Source of the DNA: an uncultured Eubacteriales bacterium
GTDB lineage: Bacteria > Bacillota > Clostridia > Christensenellales > CAG-138
Reading direction: 5' to 3'
DNA length: 15,269 nt
NCBI GenBank assembly: GCA_900542615.1
Contig: UQOG01000038.1
Coordinates: forward strand, 1 to 15,269
Shown here: one piece after another, positions 1 through 6,055 of the stretch
How the letters are laid out: each line of letters starts with the position of its first letter
Numbering within the stretch: position 1 is the first letter of the stretch
Translations under genes and position numbers: made by a program
The notes under the pieces: model-generated
What the model saw: the letters and a program-made list of their open reading frames with translations, nothing else
What the model was told of the DNA's origin: nothing
Database searches by the model: none

Positions 1-43
1 TGCGCGCTGCGCGCGCCCGCCGCCCCCCCCGGGGGACCGACGC
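1..43 (-). repeat. Partial copy of the GC-rich palindromic element at 5060-5211
   Basis: Read on the minus strand, this stretch matches the first 40 or so bases of the element at 5060-5211. Both have a GCGTC start, a run of C then G, GGCGGCGGGCGCGC, and a GCGCGC inverted pair. Differences are a few bases in the C/G runs and the centre of the small GCGCGC hairpin. Both copies sit 3' of a gene and in the same orientation relative to it: here 58 bases after the YczE-like gene, there directly after the SGNH hydrolase. The window edge cuts the copy off, so its other arm cannot be seen. Confidence 0.6.
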
Positions 44-100
44 GGCCAGCAAAGGCCGGGGCCCTGCGGGAAGGAAGGGCGTAGCCGGGAGAAGGCTGGA

Positions 101-790
101 TTACAGCGCTTCCTTGAGGAAAGCCCGGATGGGCTTTTTGGTGCGGGGCAGGAAAAACTGTACCAGCGGGCCGGTGAGGCACACGGCCACCAGGGTGCCT
201 GCGCCTACCGTGCCGCCCAGGAGGTAGCCAAGGGCTACGAAAAACACATCGCAGCCAATGCGCACATAGCGGAACTGGATGCTGGGCAGCTTGTCGGACA
301 GGATGACCGCCACCAGGTCGTTGGGGCCGGTGCCGGCGTTGCTGTTGATCACCATGGACATGCCGGCGGATAGGATGACGCAGCCGGCCAACATACTGGC
401 CACCCGCAGGGCCATGGGAGAAGCGGCATGGATATAGGGCTGGAACAGCAGGGTAAACAGGTCGATGATGGGGCCGCCGCAAAAGGCGCAAACCACGGTG
501 CCGGGCTTGACATAGCCCTTGGTGGTCAGCAGCATGAGGCCCATGAGCAGGCAAAGGACGATCACATGCACCGTGCCTACGGATAGGCCGCACACCCGGG
601 AGAGGCCCTGGATGAACACGGTAAAGGTATCCGTGCCCAGCTCGGAAAGCAAAAACAGGGTAACGCCCAGGTGGGCCACCGTCAAGCCCAGCAAAAGGAC
701 AAAGAGGGCTTTTACCCAGCCGATAGGGGTGCGTTTAGAGGTATCAGCGGCAAAGATTTCTTTTTTTGGGGCCTGGTTGGGGGTGGGCAT
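101..790 (-). CDS. YczE/YitT-like integral membrane protein
   Basis: A 229-residue polytopic membrane protein. After a polar N-terminal tail (residues 1-24) there are about five hydrophobic stretches, near 25-50, 70-90, 95-118, 126-148 and 178-214. The pattern fits the YczE family: a GTDTF segment at 52-56, then QGLSRVCGLSVGT (61-73), NAGTGPNDL (151-159) in the middle and GGTVGAGTL (192-200) near the end. No reaction is established for this family, so only a role in the cytoplasmic membrane can be stated. The ATG start has GGGAGG 8 bases upstream. A TACAAT hexamer at 824-819 could be its -10, but I see no good -35. It starts 100 bases after the end of the 890-1417 gene, so read-through from that operon is possible. 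Confidence 0.8.
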   Translation of the reverse strand: MPTPNQAPKKEIFAADTSKRTPIGWVKALFVLLLGLTVAHLGVTLFLLSELGTDTFTVFIQGLSRVCGLSVGTVHVIVLCLLMGLMLLTTKGYVKPGTVVCAFCGGPIIDLFTLLFQPYIHAASPMALRVASMLAGCVILSAGMSMVINSNAGTGPNDLVAVILSDKLPSIQFRYVRIGCDVFFVALGYLLGGTVGAGTLVAVCLTGPLVQFFLPRTKKPIRAFLKEAL

Positions 791-889
791 GGCGGTATCC
801 TCCCGTACGATTTGTTACATTGTATCATTTTTTTCTGGGTTTGGATACAAAAGAATCCAACGCCGCCCAATGGCCCGGCTGGCCAGGGG

Positions 890-1417
890 TCAAACCACCG
901 GAAACTCGTTTTCCCGCTCCATATACCGGCAAAAGGCGAACAGGCCGCATAAAAAGCAGGGGGTATGCTGGCATTGATCCTGGATGTCCCAGCCCCCGGT
1001 CACGCCCCGATGGAGCACCTGAACCGCCACGGCGCCATCGGGCGCCAGTAGGGAATAGTTTTGGCTGTTGTGCATGACCAACCGGTAGGCAGAACCCTGC
1101 ACGGTTACCGTGGCGTGATCCACCCTGGGCATATGGCAAAGGGACCAGCCATCGGGTTGGGTTTCGGCATCCTGGGCATATTGAGGCCGGGCCACCGCCA
1201 AGGGCGCTCCTTGGGGGTCCTCCAGGACGTATTCTTTACAGTGGGGGGCGTTGCCTTCAGGCGCGCCCTGGCGATGCTGGATCTGGGCCCGGCACAGGAG
1301 GGCGTTATCTTTGGAGAGGATTTGTTTTTCCGGGCTGCAAAAACAGCTTTTGATCCGGGCCAGGGGTTTGGATTGATTCTGGGCATATAGGATGCCGGAT
1401 TTTAACAGGTATTCCAT
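890..1417 (-). CDS. Conserved-looking protein of unknown function, co-transcribed with CHR transporter genes
   Basis: I do not recognise this 175-residue protein with confidence. It has no signal peptide or clear membrane segment and is rich in cysteine (nine, including C25/C27 and C149/C154/C157/C163). The second half alternates short strand-like runs and turns: YVLEDPQGAPLAVA (63-76), YRLVMHNSQNYSLLAPDG (111-128), VLHRGVTGGWDI (134-145), then a hydrophobic cysteine-containing helix and a charged FCRYMERENEF end (162-172). This layout vaguely recalls the Tubby/LURP-one beta-barrel fold; that is a guess from pattern, not a family match. The ATG has GGAGG 7 bases upstream. It begins 17 bases after the second CHR gene, so it is very likely the third gene of that operon. 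Confidence 0.65.
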   Translation of the reverse strand: MEYLLKSGILYAQNQSKPLARIKSCFCSPEKQILSKDNALLCRAQIQHRQGAPEGNAPHCKEYVLEDPQGAPLAVARPQYAQDAETQPDGWSLCHMPRVDHATVTVQGSAYRLVMHNSQNYSLLAPDGAVAVQVLHRGVTGGWDIQDQCQHTPCFLCGLFAFCRYMERENEFPVV

Positions 1418-1434
1418 CAGATTGCCTCCAGCTT

Positions 1435-1998
1435 TTAAAAGAAATGGTATAGGAGAATACCGGCGACGCCGGCGCCCGCCATAATGGAAATCGGGCTGGC
1501 CTTAAAGTGCCGCAATAAAAAGACCCCTACCCCAAAGATCAACAGGGAAATGGGGTTTATGCTCCAAATGCTTCCCGCGATTTCCCGGCTGCCATAGAGG
1601 GCGAGGATGAGCAAGGAGAGGCCGGCGGAGGCGATCATGGCGATGACGGCGGGCCGCAATCCGGCCAAAACCCCTTGCACCATGGACAAGCCTTTGTAAC
1701 GATAATATACGTACCCCAGCAGCATCACGATGGCGCAGGAAGGCAGCACGCAGCCAAAGGTAGCGATTAAGGCCCCGGGGATGCCGGCCACCTGAATGCC
1801 CACAAAGGTGGCGGAATTGATGGCGATAGGGCCGGGAGTCATCTCCGCGATGGCCATGATGTCCGCAAATTGGGTCATGGTGAGCCAGGGGTGGAGATCC
1901 ACCACCTGGTGCTGGATCAGGGGCATGGCGGCATAGCCGCCGCCGATGCTGAACAGCCCGATCTGAAAGAAGCTCCAAAGCAATTGCAAATATACCAT
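1435..1998 (-). CDS. CHR-domain (chromate transporter family) protein, second half-size subunit
   Basis: A 187-residue membrane protein with one CHR domain. Family hallmarks are an N-terminal helix running into IGGG (18-21), a conserved W-L-T turn (38-40), PGPIAIN (55-61) and the GxxGAxxAxxGxxLPS stretch (72-87). Further hydrophobic segments lie near 90-120, 130-150 and 160-187. Known short-chain CHR proteins work as pairs of half-size subunits that export chromate or a related oxyanion; the real substrate here is unknown. The start at 1998 is chosen over an upstream in-frame start at 2040 because AAAGGAG lies just ahead of it, inside the end of the previous gene. The previous stop codon is one base upstream, so the two are translationally coupled. 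Confidence 0.88.
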   Translation of the reverse strand: MVYLQLLWSFFQIGLFSIGGGYAAMPLIQHQVVDLHPWLTMTQFADIMAIAEMTPGPIAINSATFVGIQVAGIPGALIATFGCVLPSCAIVMLLGYVYYRYKGLSMVQGVLAGLRPAVIAMIASAGLSLLILALYGSREIAGSIWSINPISLLIFGVGVFLLRHFKASPISIMAGAGVAGILLYHFF

Positions 1999-1999
1999 A

Positions 2000-2572
2000 T
2001 CAGTTCTGCTCCTTTCCCTTATGGGCCTGTTTCGCAGCATCCCAAGCGCCCAGGGCGCCGCAAAAGAGAATCACAAGGATGATATTGACGTTGAATAGGC
2101 GGATGGCGGCAAAGACGCCGAGCAATACCAGGATGGGCAAAACCCGCTTCATCTTCAGGACCGGGATACCCATGGTGACCACCACGTCGCAGATCACCGC
2201 AGCTACCCCGGCCATCATGCCGTTCATGGCCATGCTCACCACCGGGTTATCCCGAAAAGCGGCATAAAAAAAGGAGATCACCGATATGATCAGCAGGGGC
2301 GGCAACACGGTGCCCGTTACCGTTAGCAAGGCGCCGGGTACGCCCCCCACATGATAGCCCACCAGGATAGAGGCGTTCACCGCAATGGCCCCCGGGGCGG
2401 ATTGGGCGATAGCGGCAAGATCCAGCATCTCCTGTTCTTCGATCCAGTGGAGCTGGTCCACAAATTTCTTGCGCATCAGGGGAATAATGACGAACCCGCC
2501 CCCAAAGGTGCAGGCGCTCAAGGTAAAGGTGGACAAGAACAGGGTTAAAAATTTCTTTTTTTTCGCATCCAA
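2000..2572 (-). CDS. CHR-domain (chromate transporter family) protein, first half-size subunit
   Basis: A 190-residue membrane protein with one CHR domain, partner of the gene directly downstream. It has a lysine-rich N-terminus, FGGG at 23-26, a W at 43, PGAIAVN at 60-66 (the partner has the more usual PGP), and GGVPGALLTVTGTVLPP at 76-92. Several hydrophobic helices follow and the tail is basic. Start choice: a GTG at 2590 lies in frame but has no ribosome binding site and sits about where transcription from the TATAAT at 2601-2596 would begin. The TTG at 2572 has AGGGAGGG 7 bases upstream, so I prefer TTG. It is the first gene of a three-gene operon, divergent from a LysR-type regulator gene. 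The transported ion is inferred only from the family. Confidence 0.85.
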   Translation of the reverse strand: MDAKKKKFLTLFLSTFTLSACTFGGGFVIIPLMRKKFVDQLHWIEEQEMLDLAAIAQSAPGAIAVNASILVGYHVGGVPGALLTVTGTVLPPLLIISVISFFYAAFRDNPVVSMAMNGMMAGVAAVICDVVVTMGIPVLKMKRVLPILVLLGVFAAIRLFNVNIILVILFCGALGAWDAAKQAHKGKEQN

Positions 2573-2595
2573 GGTCAATCCCTCCCTCACGCTGC

Positions 2596-2601
2596 ATTAT
2601 A
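2596..2601 (-). promoter_or_regulatory. Probable -10 element of the CHR operon
   Basis: A perfect TATAAT on the minus strand, 24 bases before the preferred TTG start. No clear -35 is seen at 16-18 bases upstream (TTTTCT-like only). A weak -35 is common at promoters that need an activator, which would suit the adjacent LysR-type regulator; that is inference. Confidence 0.5.
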
Positions 2602-2628
2602 CGCCTTGCAAATCAATAAGAAAAATAA

Positions 2629-2649
2629 TATTATTTAATTATAATAATA
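2629..2649. promoter_or_regulatory. Candidate LysR-type regulator binding site
   Basis: An interrupted inverted repeat of TATTATT and AATAATA with a 7-base AT-rich spacer lies in the 89-base gap between the divergent CHR operon and the LysR gene. It contains the T-N11-A pattern typical of LysR-type operators and overlaps a TATAAT (2640-2645) facing the LysR gene. The region is very AT-rich, so chance symmetry is possible. Confidence 0.4.
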
Positions 2650-2679
2650 AGCAAAACGATATAAGAAGGAGATGCAACC

Positions 2680-3594
2680 ATGACCCTGCGTCATATGAAA
2701 ATCTTTTTGGCCGTCTGCAATTGCCGCTGTAATACCACCCAGGCGGCAGCGGCCTTGCATATGACCCAGCCCGCCGTGAGCCTGGCTATACAGGAGCTGG
2801 AATCCTATTATGGGGTGCGCCTGTTCGACCGCATGGGCAGGCGGCTGAAGCTGACGGCGGCCGGCCAACAATTTCAGGGGTACGCGGGGCATATCGCCCA
2901 ATTGTTCGCGGATATGGAGCTGCAGCTGCGCAACGGGGAGAAATTCGGCCCCTTGCGGGTGGGGGCCAGCATCACCATTGGCGCCCAGTTTTTGCCCAGC
3001 TATGTGAAAACCTTTGTGGAGCTGCATCCAGGGGCCCAGATCCATGCTTCCATCGGCCCTTCGGAAGGGCTGGAAGAAAAATTGCTGGACAACACCCTGG
3101 ATTTTGCCTTGATGGAGGGGACGGTCCATGGCCAGACATTGGTGGCCGAACCCTATATGATGGATCACCTGACGGTGATCTGCCCGGCAAGCGGCCCCTT
3201 TTTGCCGGGCCAATGCCTGACCCAGGCGGAATTCCGCCGGCAGAAGTTCCTGCTGCGGGAAAAGGGAAGCGGCACCCGGGAGGAATTCGACCGGGCGGTG
3301 GAGGCGGCGGGCTTCTCCGTTGAACCGATTTGGGAGGCGACCAGCACCACCGCCCTGGTAAACGGGGTGATCAGCGGCATCGGCATTGCGGTGCTGCCCC
3401 AGCGAATGGTACTAGGTCCCTTGGAGCGGGGGCTGGTGATCCCGGTGCAGGTGGAGGGGCTGCGGTTTTGCCGGCGGTTTTATATGGTATATCATAAGGA
3501 TAAATTCCTCTCCCCGCTGGCCAAGGATTTCTTGGAGCTATGCCGAAATTATGAAATGGATTATCCCATGCCCCAATACAACGGCCTGTTCTAA
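2680..3594 (+). CDS. LysR-family transcriptional regulator
   Basis: A 304-residue regulator of standard LysR length. Residues 1-60 form the winged helix-turn-helix, with the familiar run TQAAAALHMTQPAVSLAI (19-36), then QELESYYGVRLFDR and LTAAG (about 58-62). A linker helix leads into the two-lobed effector-binding domain (about 90-295), beginning GPLRVGASITIG and containing a GISGIG-like segment (VISGIGIAVLP) near residue 230. The ATG has AGAAGGAGA 8 bases upstream. It is divergent from the CHR transporter operon across an 89-base AT-rich gap, the usual arrangement for a LysR protein and its target, so it probably controls that operon and itself. The inducer cannot be told from the sequence. 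Confidence 0.92.
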   Translation: MTLRHMKIFLAVCNCRCNTTQAAAALHMTQPAVSLAIQELESYYGVRLFDRMGRRLKLTAAGQQFQGYAGHIAQLFADMELQLRNGEKFGPLRVGASITIGAQFLPSYVKTFVELHPGAQIHASIGPSEGLEEKLLDNTLDFALMEGTVHGQTLVAEPYMMDHLTVICPASGPFLPGQCLTQAEFRRQKFLLREKGSGTREEFDRAVEAAGFSVEPIWEATSTTALVNGVISGIGIAVLPQRMVLGPLERGLVIPVQVEGLRFCRRFYMVYHKDKFLSPLAKDFLELCRNYEMDYPMPQYNGLF

Positions 3595-3601
3595 CGGCAG
3601 C

Positions 3602-3661
3602 AAAAAAGCGGCGTAAAGGGGCGGTGGTTTCCTATGCTACCGCCCCGAAAGGCCGCTTTCT
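3602..3661. terminator. Two-way terminator containing a copy of the dispersed hairpin repeat
   Basis: An outer stem (AAAGCGGC 3605-3612 with GCCGCTTT 3652-3659) encloses an inner 10-bp stem (3618-3627 with 3637-3646) whose loop is TTTCCTATG. On the minus strand it is followed by six T's (3607-3602), a good intrinsic terminator for the DUF1836 gene. On the plus strand it is followed by CTTCC, a weaker end for the LysR gene. The inner hairpin and loop recur at 11693-11717 and 11946-11970. The remaining bases to 3751 hold only small hairpins (around 3667-3680 and 3738-3750) and no gene. Confidence 0.7.
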
Positions 3662-3751
3662 TCCGCCTGCCAAAAGGCAGAAACCAAACATGTGGCTCCC
3701 TTTGTATCCCAAGGAAGCAATCCTCAGCGGAACCCCACCCGCCGGGCGGGA

Positions 3752-4219
3752 CTATGGCTGGGGAACGGCGGGGAGCAGCCGCTCGAATTCCAGCTTCCCC
3801 GCCAGGGAGCGCAGGGCGGCGGCCAGCAGGGGCGGGCAGCCGTCAGCACAGGGCAGCCCCTGAATCGTGGCTTCCAGGGCCTGGCAAAATAGGTCGTACC
3901 CCGCCTGGGGGTCCCGGCCGGTAAACAGGTCCTCTAACAGGGCCGCGATCTCCCCCAGGGACAGCACCCGCTTGAACAGGGTGATCATAATGAGCCTGCT
4001 CACATGGAGGGGGCTATATTTTTTCTTTTCCGGGGGCGTAATGAGCCGCTGCTTTACATAGTTATTGACCATGGTAGCGGTTAGGGCATATTCCTGGCAG
4101 GGCAAAAACGGCCCCAGGGCATCTCCCACGGCAATACATACCTGATCCATATACAGGGCCAGCCGGGGCAATTCATCCCAGCGGGGACAATGGGGGGATA
4201 GCTTGGACAGGGATTCCAT
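3752..4219 (-). CDS. DUF1836 family protein, probable DNA-binding regulator
   Basis: A 155-residue soluble protein. Its middle matches the DUF1836 pattern: ALTATMVNNYVKQRLI (45-60), then PPEKKKYSPLHVSRLIMI (62-79) and LFKRVLSLGEIAALL (81-95). This looks like a MerR-like helix-turn-helix in which a first helix is followed by a KKKYS turn and a helix that leads on to a regulatory C-terminal helical part. DUF1836 proteins have no established target. The ATG at 4219 is chosen because GGAGG lies 5 bases upstream; an in-frame TTG at 4231 overlaps that site and is unlikely. It has its own promoter and is divergent from the SGNH hydrolase gene, with the two -35 boxes only 6 bases apart, so it may regulate both genes. 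Confidence 0.85.
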   Translation of the reverse strand: MESLSKLSPHCPRWDELPRLALYMDQVCIAVGDALGPFLPCQEYALTATMVNNYVKQRLITPPEKKKYSPLHVSRLIMITLFKRVLSLGEIAALLEDLFTGRDPQAGYDLFCQALEATIQGLPCADGCPPLLAAALRSLAGKLEFERLLPAVPQP

Positions 4220-4245
4220 ATAAACCTCCAAAATAATATGGCATA

Positions 4246-4275
4246 ATTATAACATTTAGATGACAAAACGGTCAA
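4246..4275 (-). promoter_or_regulatory. Promoter of the DUF1836 gene
   Basis: On the minus strand, TTGACC (4275-4270) and a perfect TATAAT (4251-4246) are separated by 18 bases. Predicted transcription starts near 4239, 20 bases before the ATG, leaving room for the GGAGG site. Confidence 0.7.
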
Positions 4276-4281
4276 CCCGTA

Positions 4282-4310
4282 TTGACACAACAGGAGAAGC
4301 GTGCTATATT
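4282..4310 (+). promoter_or_regulatory. Promoter of the SGNH hydrolase gene
   Basis: A perfect TTGACA (4282-4287) and TATATT (4305-4310) are separated by 17 bases, a near-consensus sigma-A promoter. Predicted start is about 4317. The -35 is 6 bases from the -35 of the divergent promoter, so RNA polymerase can hardly occupy both at once. Confidence 0.75.
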
Positions 4311-4319
4311 AAACATAAC

Positions 4320-4340
4320 ATCTGGTTTTGAAAACTAGAT
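4320..4340. promoter_or_regulatory. Candidate operator palindrome
   Basis: A 21-base palindrome (ATCT-g-GTTTT-g-AAAAC-t-AGAT) with one unmatched pair. It begins about 3 bases after the predicted transcription start of the SGNH hydrolase gene, a position typical of repressor sites. An overlapping AAAACT...AGTTTT pair (4331-4351) gives a possible third half-site. The likely ligand is the neighbouring DUF1836 protein, but this is inference. Confidence 0.5.
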
Positions 4341-4371
4341 TATCAAGTTTTACACACACTGGAGGCTAGGC

Positions 4372-5058
4372 ATGATCCAAGTGATTATTTACGGAGATTC
4401 CATCATGAAGGGGGCGACCCCGGAGGGCGCCAGCAAATACCGCTCCGTACTGCCCCGGTTTTTGCCCCGCTTAGCCGAAAAGTACGATCTTGCGGTTACC
4501 AACCGCTCCCGCTTTGGCTGCACCATAGACCGAGGCTACGCCATGCTGCAAAAGGATTTGCAGGAGAAGACCCCCTGCCAGATCGCCCTGGTGGAATATG
4601 GCGGGAACGATTGCGATTTCGATTGGAAAGCCATCGCCGCGGACCCGACAGGGGAGCATAAGCCCAAAACCTCCATCGAGTCCTTTGTCAAAACCCTGGA
4701 GACCATGGCGGAAAACCTGCTGCAACGGAACATCCAGCCCCTGCTAATGACCCTGCCGCCCATCGACGCCAGCCGGTATCTATCCTTTATCTGCCGGGAC
4801 GGCCTGAACCGGGCCAACATCATCCAATGGCTGGGGGGCGGGGAGCAGATGATCTACCGCTACCAGGAGCTGTATTCTGCCGCCATTATGAAGCTGGCCC
4901 TGCGCCGCCGTTTCCCGGTGGTGGACGTGCGCTCCTACTTTCTGGATAAGCACAACTATGGGGAACTGATTTCCGATGACGGCATCCATCCATCCGAGGC
5001 GGGCTATGCCCTGATCCACCGGGCCTTCGACGATTATTTGCAAGGGGCCATGGCATAG
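4372..5058 (+). CDS. SGNH/GDSL-family hydrolase (esterase/lipase fold)
   Basis: A 228-residue enzyme with all four SGNH blocks: GDS at 8-10 (nucleophile Ser10), Gly49 in RFGCTID, GGND at 77-80 (Asn79, oxyanion hole) and DDGIHPS at 202-208, giving the Asp203/His206 pair of the catalytic triad. No signal peptide is present, so it should be cytoplasmic. The family cleaves esters such as acyl groups on sugars, lipids or small metabolites; the substrate cannot be read from the sequence. GGAGG lies 6 bases before the ATG. It is a single-gene unit with a strong promoter and an operator-like palindrome just after the transcription start, suggesting tight repression and induction. A large palindromic element follows immediately after the stop codon. 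Confidence 0.88.
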   Translation: MIQVIIYGDSIMKGATPEGASKYRSVLPRFLPRLAEKYDLAVTNRSRFGCTIDRGYAMLQKDLQEKTPCQIALVEYGGNDCDFDWKAIAADPTGEHKPKTSIESFVKTLETMAENLLQRNIQPLLMTLPPIDASRYLSFICRDGLNRANIIQWLGGGEQMIYRYQELYSAAIMKLALRRRFPVVDVRSYFLDKHNYGELISDDGIHPSEAGYALIHRAFDDYLQGAMA

Positions 5059-5059
5059 A

Positions 5060-5211
5060 GAAGCGTCCCCGGGGGGGCGGCGGGCGCGCATAGCGCGCAC
5101 AAACGCAGAGGGGCGCGACCCATGGGCCGCGCCCCTCTGCGTTTGGTTTGGCAGGCCCGGGGGCCGAAGGTCCCCGGGCCGCCAAACGCCGCCGCCCCCC
5201 GGGGACGCTTC
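5060..5211. repeat. GC-rich cloverleaf-like palindromic element between convergent genes
   Basis: A 22-bp outer stem (5060-5082 with 5190-5211, one extra G on the left) encloses three hairpins. These are GCGCGC 5084-5089 with 5093-5098, a perfect 17-bp stem 5101-5117 with 5128-5144, and a 12-bp stem 5154-5165 with 5169-5180 that is extended by TTTGGC and GCCAAA. It fills nearly the whole gap between the SGNH hydrolase and the methyltransferase-like gene. There is no coding pattern. The left arm and first hairpin recur at 1-43. Confidence 0.75.
5101..5149 (+). terminator. Hairpin likely to end the SGNH hydrolase transcript
   Basis: A perfect 17-bp stem (5101-5117 with 5128-5144) with a 10-base loop, followed by GGTTT. 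The T tract is poor, so termination rests mainly on the strength of the stem. Confidence 0.45.
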
Positions 5212-5226
5212 CAGGCGGCGAAAAAG

Positions 5227-5745
5227 CTAGAAATAGCGCCTTGTGCGTTTCATGTATTGCCTGTAGGCGTCACCAAAGCGTTCCAGGCACTCCCGTTCCT
5301 CCGCCAGGATGATCCAATGGGCGGCAACCTGAAAGGCCAGCACCAGGCACAGGAACAGGAGGGAGCGGGTCTGCAAGGCCATGCCCAGGAAATAGAGGAA
5401 GTAGGCCACATACATGGGGTTGCGGGAAAGCCGGTAAATCCCTTTGGCATTGAGCCCGGCCTGGTCGGGATGGGAAAAACACAGAATCGTCCATAGCAAA
5501 AGGGCCGCGCCCAGGCCAAACAGGGCAATTCCGGCGAAAAAGATAAGGCCGCGGGCTATAATCCGCAGAAAAAACGGGCAAAGGAATATGCCCAGCGTGG
5601 CCGCCTGATAAAAATAGTAGGCGATGGCCTCCTTGCCCGCCATGGGGGAAAAATGGGCAGCCCGGCCCATGGCGTCCCGGCTGATGTAGGCAAATAGGCC
5701 GAACCGGATAAGCAAAAACGGCAGCAGCAGCACCGATGCGTTCAT
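5227..5745 (-). CDS. Isoprenylcysteine carboxyl methyltransferase-like membrane protein
   Basis: A 172-residue protein with about four hydrophobic segments (near 4-20, 40-60, 66-90 and 112-147) and a cytosolic-type C-terminal tail. The ICMT/PEMT-type methyltransferase signature is present: GIYRLSRNPMY at 102-112, an EER at 149-151 after the last membrane helix, and FGDAYRQYMKRTRRYF (157-172) at the end. Family members bind S-adenosylmethionine between the RxxRNPxY turn and the C-terminal E/R segment. Bacterial members act on varied, mostly unknown lipid or small-molecule acceptors, so the substrate is left open. The ATG at 5745 follows GGGAGTGG by 7 bases; longer in-frame starts upstream run through hairpin-rich non-coding sequence and are rejected. 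No clear promoter was found. Confidence 0.82.
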   Translation of the reverse strand: MNASVLLLPFLLIRFGLFAYISRDAMGRAAHFSPMAGKEAIAYYFYQAATLGIFLCPFFLRIIARGLIFFAGIALFGLGAALLLWTILCFSHPDQAGLNAKGIYRLSRNPMYVAYFLYFLGMALQTRSLLFLCLVLAFQVAAHWIILAEERECLERFGDAYRQYMKRTRRYF

Positions 5746-6005
5746 GGTTAGTCCACTCCCATCTTCCGCAGCGCCCGGACAGGCGGCTGCGGGCTTTGTT
5801 TTCTGGCAAGCCCGCCCAATTATCAGCGAAAGCCGCCTTGGGGCGGCTTTCGCTTGTCGAATGCCCTTGGAAGAAAGGGCGAAAGGCTTTGGCGGACGCC
5901 TATAGGGCTTGGCAGCGTTGGGAGCAAACGGCTTGCGGAAACCCGACAGCCCATAGGGAACGCGGTATAAAGCCGACCTTCCCACAGCCGGACGCCCGTT
6001 TCAGG
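5746..6005. other. Non-coding stretch with several hairpins
   Basis: No gene is supported here. It holds GCGGGCTT/AAGCCCGC (5789-5796 with 5808-5815), a perfect 12-bp stem with a TTGG loop (5826-5837 with 5842-5853) and GCCCTT/AAGGGC (5863-5868 with 5875-5880). None has a following T run on either strand. In-frame stretches exist but lack ribosome binding sites and a protein-like composition. It separates the methyltransferase-like gene from the valS/VOC unit upstream of it on the same strand. Confidence 0.5.
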
Positions 6006-6032
6006 AGGAAGGGCGCATGTTCCGCCCTTCCT
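6006..6032 (-). terminator. Probable end of the valS-VOC transcript
   Basis: A perfect 10-bp stem (AGGAAGGGCG 6006-6015 with CGCCCTTCCT 6023-6032) and a 7-base loop lie 23 bases after the stop codon of the VOC gene. There is no T run on the minus side, so it may instead be an RNA-stabilising 3' hairpin. Confidence 0.4.
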
Positions 6033-6055
6033 GTAGGCGCTCTGTGAAAGGCCGG

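Noticed and set aside
1061..1390. A 109-codon plus-strand frame opposite the unknown cysteine-rich gene
   Set aside because: The minus-strand frame has a ribosome binding site, tight spacing in an operon and a natural protein composition. The plus frame has none of these.
5060..5211. Could the cloverleaf be a tRNA-like or CRISPR-like element?
   Set aside because: There is no acceptor/anticodon/T-arm consensus, the outer stem is 22 bp, and there are no repeated units with spacers.
5746..5985. An 80-residue N-terminal extension of the methyltransferase-like protein
   Set aside because: The extension is translated through three hairpins, has no membrane or domain pattern, and the ATG at 5745 has a plausible GGGAG site.
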